NCBI GenBank assembly: GCA_964389375.1
Contig: CAYMDP010000004.1
Location: 34,408-98,407 of the forward strand
Direction of reading: 5' to 3'
Source of the DNA: CAYMDP01 sp964389375
GTDB taxonomy: Bacteria > Bdellovibrionota > Bdellovibrionia > Bdellovibrionales > UBA1609
Length of the DNA stretch: 64,000 nt
Each line of letters opens with the position of its first letter. The first letter of the stretch is position 1. This document shows positions 43,174 through 52,422 of the stretch, in pieces. The notes beneath the pieces are model-generated. The model ran no database searches. It was not told the origin of the DNA and was given only the letters and a program-made list of their open reading frames with translations. The translations under genes were made by a program, and so were the position numbers.

Positions 43174-43710
43174 ATGCAAAACATTTCTCGAATTTTAATT
43201 CTTGTCCTTTTCAGCCTTATTTTTGCTGCATGTGGGGACCGAAATTCTTCAAACTCTTCAAGCTACGATCCTTACGGGCGCTCTTATGCGGATGCGGGTC
43301 ACGGACTTAGTCCGTATGTCGTGGTGCGAGTCGGTGCAAACGGACAAGTCTATTATGTGTCCGCAAATCAGTCTCAGTTTCATAACCAACAGTTAAACCT
43401 GCAGCATCACTACCAATGGCAAAACGTCTCTCATAGCCAGATTGTTCAGCAAAGTATTCCATACGGCCTAAACCAATCTATGTATTTTGCTTATAGACCA
43501 GGGAGCAACTACCGTCGCTATCATGGAACCGCGAATTACTATTTCCCGAACAATTATTCAAACTGGGCAAGCTATTATTACGCACCGGTGTATTATCACA
43601 ATCAGCAATCCCAAAGTTCTTGGGCTTACGGCTACTACTTTTACCAACCTTATTCGACTTGGGTTTCTGCGGGATTCACTTACTACGCTTACCAAGCTTG
43701 GTGGTTCTAG
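43174..43710 (+). CDS. Tyr/Asn/Gln-rich lipoprotein
   Basis: The 178-residue protein has a lipobox (LIFAAC, Cys20) and a mature part dominated by Tyr, Asn, Gln, Ser, His and Trp, with about 30 tyrosines, especially after residue 90, where YYFPNNYSNWASYYYAP and YYFYQPYSTWVSAG look like imperfect tandem units. Charged residues are nearly absent. This is prion-like or adhesive composition, reminiscent of surface lipoproteins or structural envelope coats. No family recognised. ATG 43174 has AGGGAG upstream. It lies between slyD and DUF4442 genes. Confidence 0.8.
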   Translation: MQNISRILILVLFSLIFAACGDRNSSNSSSYDPYGRSYADAGHGLSPYVVVRVGANGQVYYVSANQSQFHNQQLNLQHHYQWQNVSHSQIVQQSIPYGLNQSMYFAYRPGSNYRRYHGTANYYFPNNYSNWASYYYAPVYYHNQQSQSSWAYGYYFYQPYSTWVSAGFTYYAYQAWWF

Positions 43711-43762
43711 TTTATTAAGCATTATCGCTGCCTCGCCTGAGGCAGTGTGATGAGGATAGGCC

Positions 43763-44251
43763 CTAGGCTTTTCGCACCTTCGACCATTCTTTGATCTGCC
43801 AGCGGGTTTGGACTCGTGCAACCAACTCTTGATCCTTGTTTTTTATCAAGGTTTCCATCTCAATCCAGGCTTCTCCATCCTTAAACTCGGGCCAAACTTT
43901 TGGAGCCTGTGAGTAAGAGGTGAGTTCTCCGCGACCTTGTTTTTCGTATGTGACGTTAAGTGCAGAAATAATGAAGCGGTAGCGGTCGATCGGATAATTT
44001 TTTGCAATTAATAACCCCGAAGGGTATTCGCCTAAAAGAGCGAGGGCGCAGGCGTGGGCTCCGCCGACATGATTTTTTCTACGACGTTTGTCCTTTGATC
44101 TAACGACGACGTCACAATTTGTGAGGCTCTCAATGCGAAAGCCTAGGTTTCGATTAAAGGGGATTGTCCACTCTAAGGCCTCATCCAAAACTTTATTTTG
44201 AAGATTTTTTGAGGGGATTTTTTCGATCCATTCAAAGATGTTAAACTTCAT
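43763..44251 (-). CDS. DUF4442/hotdog-fold protein, probable thioesterase
   Basis: The 162-residue protein matches the hotdog thioesterase-like DUF4442 family: NHVGGAHACALALLGEYPSGLL is the central helix and RFIISALNVTYEKQGRGELTSY the following strands. The usual catalytic acidic residue of PaaI-type thioesterases is not clear, so it may be inactive or different. Start ATG 44251 has GGGG just upstream, and it overlaps the end of the nitronate monooxygenase gene by 11 nt, so the two are co-translated. An acyl-thioester role in fatty acid metabolism is inference. Confidence 0.75.
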   Translation of the reverse strand: MKFNIFEWIEKIPSKNLQNKVLDEALEWTIPFNRNLGFRIESLTNCDVVVRSKDKRRRKNHVGGAHACALALLGEYPSGLLIAKNYPIDRYRFIISALNVTYEKQGRGELTSYSQAPKVWPEFKDGEAWIEMETLIKNKDQELVARVQTRWQIKEWSKVRKA

Positions 44252-45269
44252 GTTTGACCCCATTTTTAAGTTTGTTTACGACGGATTGATACTCGGTAAA
44301 AAAATCGACCAGGATTTGCTCGCAACTTTTAATGTCGTCGATAAGCCCCACGGACTGACCCGCGCTCCAGACGGTTTTCCAGCTCGGAGTCAGGGCGGCT
44401 TTTTCTAAAGATTTCATCCCGGTCCAATGGATCAAGGGGACGACCCATTTTTTAGAGAGTTTGTTGCCTTTAAGAAACTTCATCGCAAATGAAAGCTCGG
44501 TTCCCGTTTTTTTGATGTAGTCGGTATTGATCACAGAGGCCGGAGTACCAGAAATTTTTGTAGTCATCACAATATCTTCAGCACTTGAATCCACTACGGC
44601 TTGTTTGTAGGCCGGATCAATTGAAGCTTCTTTGCAGGCAATAAATCGAGTGCCAACACTGACTCCTGAGGCCCCAAGTGCCAGGGCCGCTGCGAGAGTT
44701 TCACCATTCGCAATACCACCGGCAGCGATCACGGGGATTTTTAGATTGTTTTTAAGCCAAGGGATTAACACAAAGGGCGTGATGGGTCCGGCATGTCCGC
44801 CAGCCCCAGAGGCCACGGCGATGACACCATCGGCTCCTAAGTCTTGAACTTTTTTGGCGTGCTCAAGATTTGTGACGTCGCAGATCACTTTTGCTCCATT
44901 TTTGTGAGCCTCTTCAATCACTTTTTTGGGACTTCCAAGTGAGGTGATGAAAAGCTCGACCCCATGATCAAGTGCAATTCTTAAGTCTTCATTTTGGCGT
45001 GTATTGCTTTTATTAACGATGATGTTCACACCGATGGGACGGGAGGTTTGAGCCTTCATTTCTTTTAAGGCCTGAGCGTAGTTTTGGATTGGGCGGTAGT
45101 TTAGGGCAGGAAAGCTTCCAAGCCCCCCAGCATTAGAGACCTCACTGACCATCTCGACATTTGAGACTAAAAACATCGGGGCCCCGATGATCGGAAGCTG
45201 AATATTCATCATGCGGGTGAAGTCGGTTTCGATTTTAGCGGAACTTAGGATCTGTTTGTTTTGATTCAT
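44241..45269 (-). CDS. Nitronate monooxygenase/2-nitropropane dioxygenase family FMN protein
   Basis: The 342-residue TIM-barrel enzyme has family features: LPIIGAPMFLVSNVEMVSEVSNAGGLGSF (residues 25-53), IGVNIIV, VICDVTNLEHAKKVQDLGADGVIAVASGAGGHAGP (FMN-binding with the conserved His), IPVIAAGGIANGETLAAALALGASGVSVGTRFIACKEA. The group includes nitronate monooxygenases and the FabK-like enoyl reductases. The variable C-terminus (from about 250) favours NMO. It is upstream in an operon with the DUF4442 gene, which hints at acyl or fatty-acid-linked chemistry (inference). ATG 45269 has AAAGG before it. Confidence 0.85.
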   Translation of the reverse strand: MNQNKQILSSAKIETDFTRMMNIQLPIIGAPMFLVSNVEMVSEVSNAGGLGSFPALNYRPIQNYAQALKEMKAQTSRPIGVNIIVNKSNTRQNEDLRIALDHGVELFITSLGSPKKVIEEAHKNGAKVICDVTNLEHAKKVQDLGADGVIAVASGAGGHAGPITPFVLIPWLKNNLKIPVIAAGGIANGETLAAALALGASGVSVGTRFIACKEASIDPAYKQAVVDSSAEDIVMTTKISGTPASVINTDYIKKTGTELSFAMKFLKGNKLSKKWVVPLIHWTGMKSLEKAALTPSWKTVWSAGQSVGLIDDIKSCEQILVDFFTEYQSVVNKLKNGVKHEV

Positions 45270-45333
45270 AAACCTTTATATCAAGTCTTAGTCTTGGGCG
45301 CATCTGCAAATTCGCTCGGTCCGCGAATAGGTC

Positions 45334-45350
45334 TGTCTCATTTTGAGACA
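45334..45350. promoter_or_regulatory. Inverted repeat upstream of the NMO operon
   Basis: TGTCTCA (45334-45340) and TGAGACA (45344-45350) form a 7-bp inverted repeat with a 3-bp centre, the size of TetR-type operators, 65 nt before the NMO start on the minus strand. No TetR gene is nearby in the window. Confidence 0.45.
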
Positions 45351-45551
45351 AGTCGATGCTTCACAGTTTTGATAGAGCCAGGGAAATCTGTCGCCGTTTT
45401 GCTATTTTTCAGAGGATAGATTTTTAGGCCACCTCTTTTCGAAGTGGTGGGGAGAATTTAAACATTTTTAGCAAAAGTCTCAATTTGGCGCTTCAATTCC
45501 GTACCTAGACTACCGAAAGGTCTAGTGTCTGGAATCTTTTTTGGGGGACGT

Positions 45552-46121
45552 ATGATCATGAGGTTTCTGAAACAAGTTTTCTTCTCTCTTTCTTTAGTTG
45601 GTATAATTGGTTCTTATTCGGCTTTTAATTTTTCTGATTCTCAGAACGAAGTTTTCGCGGATCTAAAAAATTCATTCACTCAAAAGAATATTCAACAGGA
45701 TCTTCAACTTCAGCCGCAGGAGACCGCACAGAAAAAAGCATTTCATGTTGAAGGCGCATTAGATCAAGGGGTATCCGAGACTCCTCCCCCAGAGGCCTTC
45801 CGCTATGTGCGAATCAACGGAAGATACTTTCGTCAAACTCACAACCATATTTACAATGTGGGAGGCGAGCGCATTTATTTTCGCGATGACACCCACTTTT
45901 ATGATCAAGATGGAAAGCGCCACCAAGTCGCAAAAAAACAGCATATTGAAGATGGTCAGTTGAGAGTGGTGAAGCCGACAGCGCTTGGCCAAGTCTACGG
46001 ACAAAGAGATGCGAAGATTGGTTATTCTCCGTCAAGTGTTAAAGACATGATGCAAGGACTTAAAGAAGCTCAAGAAAACATGAAAGAGCGAGCCAAGGCT
46101 TTGAACGAGCTCGCTAAATAA
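45552..46121 (+). CDS. Exported protein of unknown function
   Basis: The 189-residue product begins with a positively charged, hydrophobic signal (MIMRFLKQVFFSLSLVGIIGSYSAF) and continues with a polar mature chain: a disordered Gln-rich segment (40-60), a beta-rich core (about 80-130; FRYVRINGRYFRQTHNHIYNVGG) and a C-terminal helix (155-185). No cysteines or known motifs. GGGGGA precedes ATG 45552 by about 4 nt. A 14-mer AGTGTCTGGAATCT, upstream (45524-45537), recurs before the 1329-residue protein gene at 48264. Confidence 0.7.
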   Translation: MIMRFLKQVFFSLSLVGIIGSYSAFNFSDSQNEVFADLKNSFTQKNIQQDLQLQPQETAQKKAFHVEGALDQGVSETPPPEAFRYVRINGRYFRQTHNHIYNVGGERIYFRDDTHFYDQDGKRHQVAKKQHIEDGQLRVVKPTALGQVYGQRDAKIGYSPSSVKDMMQGLKEAQENMKERAKALNELAK

Positions 46122-46142
46122 CTCGAAATATTCTCAATAAAT

Positions 46143-46883
46143 CTATTGGATCGTTTTGGGTGATTTCTTTGACGACAACTTCTGAAATTCATCTTCCATA
46201 AAGTAAGAAGCATTTGCGCCTCGAGCTCGAATTTTTGAAATGACTCGAAGAGCTTCCTTATGCTTTTTGCTTTCCAGAAGAAGTTGGATGTAGCTGTGGG
46301 CAGCTTCAAAATTGTCGGTCTGGGAATTTAAGAAATGAGAATAGTATCGAGCAGCAGCAGCATTTTGCCCAAGTTGGTGAAGTGTTCGAGCGAAATAGTA
46401 GCTGCTTTCTATTTCAAGACCACCCTTTTTAAAGTATTCGGCGAAGGACTTTGCGGCCTCTGGATATTTTTTTTGTAGAAACTGAATTTTTCCAAGCTCA
46501 GCATGGGCTTCAACCTGATGTGGGTTTATGCGAAGCTGCTCAAGGTAAAGATCTTCTACACAATCTGGCTTTTGACGAAGTTCACAAATTTTTGCGTAGG
46601 CTTTGATATCTTCTTGAGTGGCTTTTTTAAGGATATATTTGACCTGATAGGGGATCACCTTCAGTGAGTAACTATCCCAGGTCACTAAATGAAAAAAGCT
46701 TGCCACGACAAAAATTCCTACGAAAACGAGGGACCGCGCCGAGGAGGATTCGGTGGCTTCTTGAGCAATCAAATTACTTGCTCCAGAGACCCAGGCGCAG
46801 GTTTGACAAACGATGACCGGGGCTTGAAGCCGTTCTGCTTTGATTTTGTCTTTACATCTCGGGCAGATATGGACCACTTTCAT
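46143..46883 (-). CDS. Zinc-ribbon membrane protein with TPR repeats
   Basis: The 246-residue product starts with a zinc ribbon (CPRCKDK at residues 7-13 and CQTCAW at 26-31), followed by one transmembrane segment (about 48-70) and a C-terminal region of tetratricopeptide repeats (about 100-235), for example YLEQLRINPHQVEAHAELGKIQF and RTLHQLGQNAAAARYYSHFL. The TPRs probably lie outside the cytoplasm or in it depending on topology, and scaffold a protein complex. The start is clear from GGAGGTCC 3-10 nt upstream. Function unknown; convergent with the upstream secreted gene. Confidence 0.8.
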   Translation of the reverse strand: MKVVHICPRCKDKIKAERLQAPVIVCQTCAWVSGASNLIAQEATESSSARSLVFVGIFVVASFFHLVTWDSYSLKVIPYQVKYILKKATQEDIKAYAKICELRQKPDCVEDLYLEQLRINPHQVEAHAELGKIQFLQKKYPEAAKSFAEYFKKGGLEIESSYYFARTLHQLGQNAAAARYYSHFLNSQTDNFEAAHSYIQLLLESKKHKEALRVISKIRARGANASYFMEDEFQKLSSKKSPKTIQ

Positions 46884-47290
46884 CGAAGGACCTCCGTCTA
46901 TCTAATTAGCAAGCCCTGTTCCAGCCTAGACTGGCTAGTTTTGGGCCTACACCAAAGTCTTCGGTTTTTAGCGACCAAAATGTGACAAATTTTGCGAAAG
47001 TTAGACATTTTTTGGGTTCCAAATTGGCGCCTTTGACCCTGCAAAGAAGTAAGGATTAGGGCCAGGCCTTGAATCTATTTCAAAGCCTGACCAAGGACTA
47101 GGCTTATTCTCGACTTAAGGCTTTTAGGCAGGGTCCGAAATGGGACCTTGGTGTTTATACATTCGTAAATATTTTCCAATATTTACGGCTATTTTTGAGG
47201 TACTTGATTATTTCAATGGAGTTGGCATCGAGGCATGAGGCTTGCATAGCATCCCCTGAAGGAATCATTCATAAAAGAGAGGTATTTTAC
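46884..47290. other. Long intergenic region with hairpins
   Basis: The 407-bp stretch between divergent genes holds one hairpin at 47063-47089 (CAGGC/GCCTG stem with TTGAA/TTCAA extension) and the strong AT hairpin at 47164-47187. Both could form leader RNA of the secreted gene at 47291, but no clear promoter boxes are seen. Frames inside are not coding. Confidence 0.4.
47164..47187. promoter_or_regulatory. Perfect 10-bp AT hairpin
   Basis: CGTAAATATT (47164-47173) and AATATTTACG (47178-47187) flank a 4-nt loop (TTCC). It is followed by GCTATTTTTGAGG. It may be a terminator for the leader, an operator, or a 5'-UTR stabiliser. 103 nt remain before the ATG at 47291. Confidence 0.45.
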
Positions 47291-48106
47291 ATGAAATCTT
47301 TAATCGTCGGTTTAACAACCAGTCTTCTAGTTGTCGGATCAGTTGCTTCTGCCCAGCGTGCTGGTGTTGCCACGACTGCTCGTCCTGGAGCTGCCGTTGT
47401 TAACTTAAAACCCTTCGGAACAGCCACAACAGGCGTGACCGGAAATGCTAAAACTTTTCAACTAGAGGCCGCTGTTTCTAAAGCAGCTGCAAATTCTGGA
47501 GTTCGAGTTGCCGGTGCGGTGGCTGCGTCTTTGACTTCTGCTGAAGCCATTCACGGTTCTGTTGTGACTGTTGCTTTAAAGCAGATTCAAAATAACTTAA
47601 AATCAAACTACCCCAACATTGCGGATGCAGAAACAAAGCGTTTAAAGGCTGAACTTGATCGCCAGCTGGTTGTTGGAATCGCTGCTTTAGACGGAGTTCC
47701 TAAGGCGGATGCTTCAGTAAAGTGTGATACATCTTGTGTAGTTCAGTTCGGTAAAGCGACTGACAAAAATGTTCGCGCATTAGATAGCTACTTCAGCCAA
47801 ACTTCTTCTACGTCTCAGTTGTCTTTGACAGCTCAGCAGAAAGTGGATTTGATGAATTCACTGGTTGCCTTCATGACTGGTGAAGTCTTGAAGATGACTG
47901 ATAAAGACTCTATTGCGAACGCTCTTCAGATTGCAAAAGACTTTGCTTCTGAAGCGACTCGATCAAATTCACGTGCGGATGCTTGGTCGATTGCTTTAAG
48001 AAAGCATGTTGAGCGAATGGACGCTAAAAACGGAAACGCAGATCGTTCAACTCAGGCTGAAAGAACTGCAGCTCTTGCAGGTCGTTTGACGACAGAGTGC
48101 CTTTAA
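47291..48106 (+). CDS. Abundant-looking secreted protein of unknown function
   Basis: The 271-residue product has a signal peptide (MKSLIVGLTTSLLVVGSVASA) and a mature helix-rich chain with two cysteines (SVKCDTSC near 140). No family recognised. Its own strong terminator (48141-48169), the preceding hairpin and GAGAGAGGT ribosome site suggest a well-expressed single gene. The ATG is taken at 47291 rather than the far 47195, since only this gives a signal peptide and ribosome site. Confidence 0.72.
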   Translation: MKSLIVGLTTSLLVVGSVASAQRAGVATTARPGAAVVNLKPFGTATTGVTGNAKTFQLEAAVSKAAANSGVRVAGAVAASLTSAEAIHGSVVTVALKQIQNNLKSNYPNIADAETKRLKAELDRQLVVGIAALDGVPKADASVKCDTSCVVQFGKATDKNVRALDSYFSQTSSTSQLSLTAQQKVDLMNSLVAFMTGEVLKMTDKDSIANALQIAKDFASEATRSNSRADAWSIALRKHVERMDAKNGNADRSTQAERTAALAGRLTTECL

Positions 48107-48140
48107 TTCTATAAGTTCTCTTTTTTAAGATGATTCCAAG

Positions 48141-48169
48141 AAAACCCAGGTCCATAAAGCCTGGGTTTT
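48141..48169 (+). terminator. Intrinsic terminator
   Basis: AAAACCCAGG (48141-48150) pairs with CCTGGGTTTT (48160-48169), loop of 9 nt, followed by T-rich TCTTTTTT. It ends the secreted gene at 47291-48106. Confidence 0.88.
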
Positions 48170-48329
48170 TCTTTTTTCCGCTAAGTCGCGGCTTTTAAGG
48201 ATCCATTGCAAAACTTAACGATTGGCTGCCACTTCTCGGCACTTCGGGCATTTGGGTCCAATAAGTGTCTGGAATCTGGGGATTTTTATGGCACTTAGGT
48301 TGCAGATACAGATGCAGGGAGGATCTTTC

Positions 48330-51300
48330 ATGAGATCTAAGCAATTCATAGCAGAGCTTCGATCGGGGACTTTATTGGGTCTTCTATTGGCTTCTATGAC
48401 CTTATCTCCCATGGCCGCCTATGCGGGGCCTGGAGCTTACGAGCGGGGACCTTCTTCTTCGAAAGCCACTGTAAGCCCCTCTGTGATGGCTCAGCCCAAT
48501 TTGTTTGCGCTTTATGGACTGACGACTTCAAGTTCAGACGCGGCCACACAGAAGTCTTTGCAGGAGGCTCGTAGCTGGTTAATGAATTCGACGGACGCAC
48601 GAACTTGGAATTCTACAAGCGGGGCCTCTGTTTCTGAGCTTAAAGGTTTTGAAGCCTGGGAAATTCGCTTTTGGACAGAAGAGCTTAAGCGCATTCAAAA
48701 TCAAAAACGAAATGTGACCCGTTTAAATGAAGCCCACCGGGCGGATGCATATAAACGCCATTATCTGCGAATTGAGTTGATGCTTCGAGCAGGCTTAGCC
48801 ACTGAGACACAACTTGCAAAACTTAATTTGCAGCAGACCGTGGATTTGATGAAGGCTCAGATTAGTCCGAAGAATCGAGCAAAGCTTCTTTCTGTTCTTG
48901 ATCAGCATCAGCGCGTACTCACGGATCCAAAGATTCGAGCCGAGTATATTCAAAGCCATAATCTTCAAAGACCTCTTGCTCTTCCAGCCCCATTATCGAC
49001 GGAAGAAAGGCAGAGTCAGCAAGAAGAAAAGCGAATAAAAGAAGAAGAACTGCGCCGAACTGAAAAAGCACAGGCCAGAGAAAATCTAAAAAATTCAGTT
49101 CGATCAAGTGTTCGAAATACATCGGACTCAGCCAAAGAAGCCCTCAACTCCGCGAAAAGCCATGCGCAAATTGCAATCAATAGAATCAGTAGTACTCAAT
49201 TTGAGATCATTGCGGAAGATGGAAAAGACAAAGGTTATCGTTTTCAGTTTAGCCGCTTAACTCCAGAAGAAATGAAAGCTCAATCCCCTCAGCAAATCGT
49301 GATGGGTCTAAATAAGGGCTATCTCGGAAATTTAAGTATTCAAGCCCTTAGCTTTTGGCTTGCGATTGGTTATGTCGGTGGTCAGGCGAAAATGCTGATG
49401 GATTATACTGAGAATCCAATCATTCTTGAGCAAAGGATGGATCTTGTGACTTCGGCTCCCTTTGCGGCGAGCCTTGGGACATTCTTTGCGGTACGAGACT
49501 CTGTACAAACGGCTTTGGATTCAAGAGCGGCAAAGAAACAAAATACGCTTTTGATGGACTCCATGAAAAATCCTCAGATGATGAATAGTCCGCAGTCCCA
49601 TCGCAATGGGTTTGCTCGCAGTGCCTTTAGTTCGAGTGGATTGACTTCGCTTGGTCTTGCCTTGGTGGCATCAAGTATTGTGCATAATTTTAGTTCTGGG
49701 ATTGTGTCTTGTCAGAAGATTCAAAACCCAATGATTTCAAAAAGAGAGCGCGAAAAACATCTTCAAATTTGTAATCAGACTTGGAAAGAGTGGAACACTG
49801 GGGATAGATTTTTAGAATACGCGCCCATGATCTTGTCTGCTTTCGGTGCCATTGTTTTATTTCGTATGGCGGCTGGGGCTTTGAAGGCCGGCAAAGATGC
49901 CGTCGTCAACCGATCACAGGGTCCAGGTCGTTCCGGCGGGCCAACAGCAAGTTCTTCGTCAACAAATAAGCCTTCTTCTGGGCCATCTGCCGGCGGGGAA
50001 TATAAAGTAAATCCAAACCTAAACTTAGGTGATTCAGGAAAAACAAAAACAGCTCTTTTAGATCATCCAGGAAAGGCCTTTACTCCAGCGAATATGATGG
50101 GTGGAGCGGCAGGAAAACTTCCTCCGGGCGGAATCTCGGGAGGAGCTATTGGAGCAAGTTCTGAGGCAGGGTCCGCTGCGGCTAGAAATGTGATTTTTAA
50201 GATTTCGGCGACTGTAGTTGGTGGTGTGATCGGCCAGATCGTGATTCAAACGGTTGGAGCTTATTTATTTATTGAGGCTTTCGAGTGGATTCATGGATCC
50301 ATTTCCCATGGATTGATTAAGCCAGCTCAAGCGGGATATCGCGCGGGGAATGCAAAAGATGAACTTGATGCAACTCTTCAACAAGTTTTGCGAAGTCCCG
50401 AAACTCAGGTTCTACAAAAAGCGGATGAGGAAGAAAATAATCCCAATAGGGCCGCCTGTGGAAGCAAAGCTGTTTGTATTGATGTTGAGCTGACTAAGGC
50501 CCAACTCAGAGCTTTCGGTGAAGCTCAGGGATTTTGGCGACAGAATCTTTTAAGCCGAGTTTATCAGGCACAGAACAATTGGATCGACTTTGTCTATAAA
50601 ATGTCTAATCGCTACAAAGCCTCTGAAAAAATCTACCGCGATCTTATGGAGCAAGTCGGAAACCGTCGCGCCAGAACTCGAGGAAAAAGTTTAGAGATTT
50701 TTTCTGGAAAGAGTAAAAATCAGATTATAGCGGAGTTTGCAAATGATCCTCTTCCACTTTTTCGATCAGAACCCCTGCATGCGACCGGAGTTCTCGTGGG
50801 GACAGCTTACATCAATAGAAAAGATGAAGAAAACGCCAGAAAACTTGCGGAAGCGATGAAAAAGATGATCAGTCAGCTTGAGGAAGCCGCTGCTGCTCAG
50901 GAGCTTGCTGCTGGCCCTCCAGAGCCTGAGGTTGAAATTGCAGGACCTCCGGTTCCCGAGCCTGCCCCGCAAGAAGAAGTCTCTGCATTGGATGAGCGTC
51001 GAAATCTGTTGAAGAAAATTGGTGCAGAGCTTGCGAGTAAGTTAAAAGAGCCCAATAGAATTTCGGGAGCAATCAAAAAGCATGCTGAAATTGTGTCTCG
51101 CAAGTTACAAAGCCCGAATCTTTTGGATCAAATCTCTGCACTAGATGACGTCAACCGATATGTCGGATTCTTTAACAACACTTGTGGACCGCTTCGCGGG
51201 CATTATAAACGCAATGGAAGTTGTATTTTTCATGAAGTTTTTGATTCGATTCGAACCGAGCGAAATGCTCCCGTCTCTCGGCCATGGTTGATGAGCATGA

Positions 51301-52319
51301 CTCCTTTAGAATTGAAGATCACAGGCCTACAAGGTAATGCCGAGATCTTTAATCGAAAGCAAATGGCATTTCCGATGAATTTGTTGCCTGGCCAGTCCTA
51401 TCTGACGGACACGGGGCGAACTTTGGACATGATGGGAATTGATATTTGGACTCATCCTGAGGATGGTTCATATTCTGAGATGACTCAATTTGTTTTGACA
51501 TCGATGATTTGTGGTCCCATGGCAGGTGATAGAGAGCAGATCTTTCCTTTCTCAAAAGGTTATTCGAGAGGGTTTACTCCTCCGCAAGTTTTGACCTCAG
51601 ATTACAAAGACTATTGCCGCATGCAGTTGGGTCTAAAGAAGCCAGTCGTTGACAATTTATTTTCGGCAAGCACAAATCCTTCAACCGGCGAATCCTTCAC
51701 CAGTGTCGTCGACCTTCTGTACCGTAAGGCGGATGAATCCATTATTGGTGAGAATTTTGATTCTTGGTGGAAGACGAACGTCGAGAGTGTTTTTCAAGAG
51801 GCCATGCAGGACGCTCAAAAGATCTATAAAGAATCCGTGATCGATGAGTTGTTTGTTCCACTGTTAAATCAGCCAGGTCATTCTAAGGTTGGAAATGTCG
51901 CCGGTGGAGTGCTTCTTCCAAATGGACTTTCTCGGGCCTTAGCCTTTGAATTGGACTACTACTTGGATCAAATTATGCTTCCCATGTACAAGATGGGTCG
52001 GATTCATCACTCTAAAGACGCGAATGTCGACATGAAAGAGGTCGAGGACTTAAGACGCGAGATCGTGCTGGAATTGGATCGTGTTTTAGATGCCGTATTT
52101 AAAAGCCCCATTCAAGCCAGTCTTTCTCATGATAGAGGTCTGGCCGCCTTGGAACAATTCTTAGCTTTAAATGGAGCTAGTGTTTCGGAGGAGCCTGTGG
52201 AAGTGAAGGTCTTGTTAACCGGTGCGGAAAAAGAACTTCTCAATCAGGCCGCAGAGCAAATACGAGCGGTCTACCTTGAGGCCTTGACCTATTCTGCGAT
52301 TGTTGGAGCCCTTCGGTAA
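48330..52319 (+). CDS. Giant exported/membrane protein of unknown function (1329 residues)
   Basis: The predicted protein starts with a signal sequence (to about AAYAG, residue 32). Residues about 220-260 form a charged coiled coil (EERQSQQEEKRIKEEELRR). Four hydrophobic segments lie around residues 331-360, 433-455, 497-520 and 620-650, and a Pro/Glu linker (about 860-885) precedes a large soluble C-terminal half (to 1329). No known domain is recognised. It could be an envelope-spanning scaffold. ATG 48330 follows GGGAGGA by 5-7 nt. A 14-mer AGTGTCTGGAATCT (48264-48277) upstream matches one before the secreted gene at 45552. Confidence 0.75.
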   Translation: MRSKQFIAELRSGTLLGLLLASMTLSPMAAYAGPGAYERGPSSSKATVSPSVMAQPNLFALYGLTTSSSDAATQKSLQEARSWLMNSTDARTWNSTSGASVSELKGFEAWEIRFWTEELKRIQNQKRNVTRLNEAHRADAYKRHYLRIELMLRAGLATETQLAKLNLQQTVDLMKAQISPKNRAKLLSVLDQHQRVLTDPKIRAEYIQSHNLQRPLALPAPLSTEERQSQQEEKRIKEEELRRTEKAQARENLKNSVRSSVRNTSDSAKEALNSAKSHAQIAINRISSTQFEIIAEDGKDKGYRFQFSRLTPEEMKAQSPQQIVMGLNKGYLGNLSIQALSFWLAIGYVGGQAKMLMDYTENPIILEQRMDLVTSAPFAASLGTFFAVRDSVQTALDSRAAKKQNTLLMDSMKNPQMMNSPQSHRNGFARSAFSSSGLTSLGLALVASSIVHNFSSGIVSCQKIQNPMISKREREKHLQICNQTWKEWNTGDRFLEYAPMILSAFGAIVLFRMAAGALKAGKDAVVNRSQGPGRSGGPTASSSSTNKPSSGPSAGGEYKVNPNLNLGDSGKTKTALLDHPGKAFTPANMMGGAAGKLPPGGISGGAIGASSEAGSAAARNVIFKISATVVGGVIGQIVIQTVGAYLFIEAFEWIHGSISHGLIKPAQAGYRAGNAKDELDATLQQVLRSPETQVLQKADEEENNPNRAACGSKAVCIDVELTKAQLRAFGEAQGFWRQNLLSRVYQAQNNWIDFVYKMSNRYKASEKIYRDLMEQVGNRRARTRGKSLEIFSGKSKNQIIAEFANDPLPLFRSEPLHATGVLVGTAYINRKDEENARKLAEAMKKMISQLEEAAAAQELAAGPPEPEVEIAGPPVPEPAPQEEVSALDERRNLLKKIGAELASKLKEPNRISGAIKKHAEIVSRKLQSPNLLDQISALDDVNRYVGFFNNTCGPLRGHYKRNGSCIFHEVFDSIRTERNAPVSRPWLMSMTPLELKITGLQGNAEIFNRKQMAFPMNLLPGQSYLTDTGRTLDMMGIDIWTHPEDGSYSEMTQFVLTSMICGPMAGDREQIFPFSKGYSRGFTPPQVLTSDYKDYCRMQLGLKKPVVDNLFSASTNPSTGESFTSVVDLLYRKADESIIGENFDSWWKTNVESVFQEAMQDAQKIYKESVIDELFVPLLNQPGHSKVGNVAGGVLLPNGLSRALAFELDYYLDQIMLPMYKMGRIHHSKDANVDMKEVEDLRREIVLELDRVLDAVFKSPIQASLSHDRGLAALEQFLALNGASVSEEPVEVKVLLTGAEKELLNQAAEQIRAVYLEALTYSAIVGALR

Positions 52320-52422
52320 AACAGGCTTAATTTGGCGAAAGAGACCTCGACCCAGCGAGTCGCCTAGCTATTCTTATTAAATTTTATTTTCTCTCTGGGC
52401 CTCGGCTTCGTATGATGAGGCC

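Noticed and set aside
45484..45505. Sigma-54-like TGGCGC box upstream of the 45552 gene
   Set aside because: The GG and GC doublets are not at the required 10-nt spacing, so it does not fit a -24/-12 promoter.
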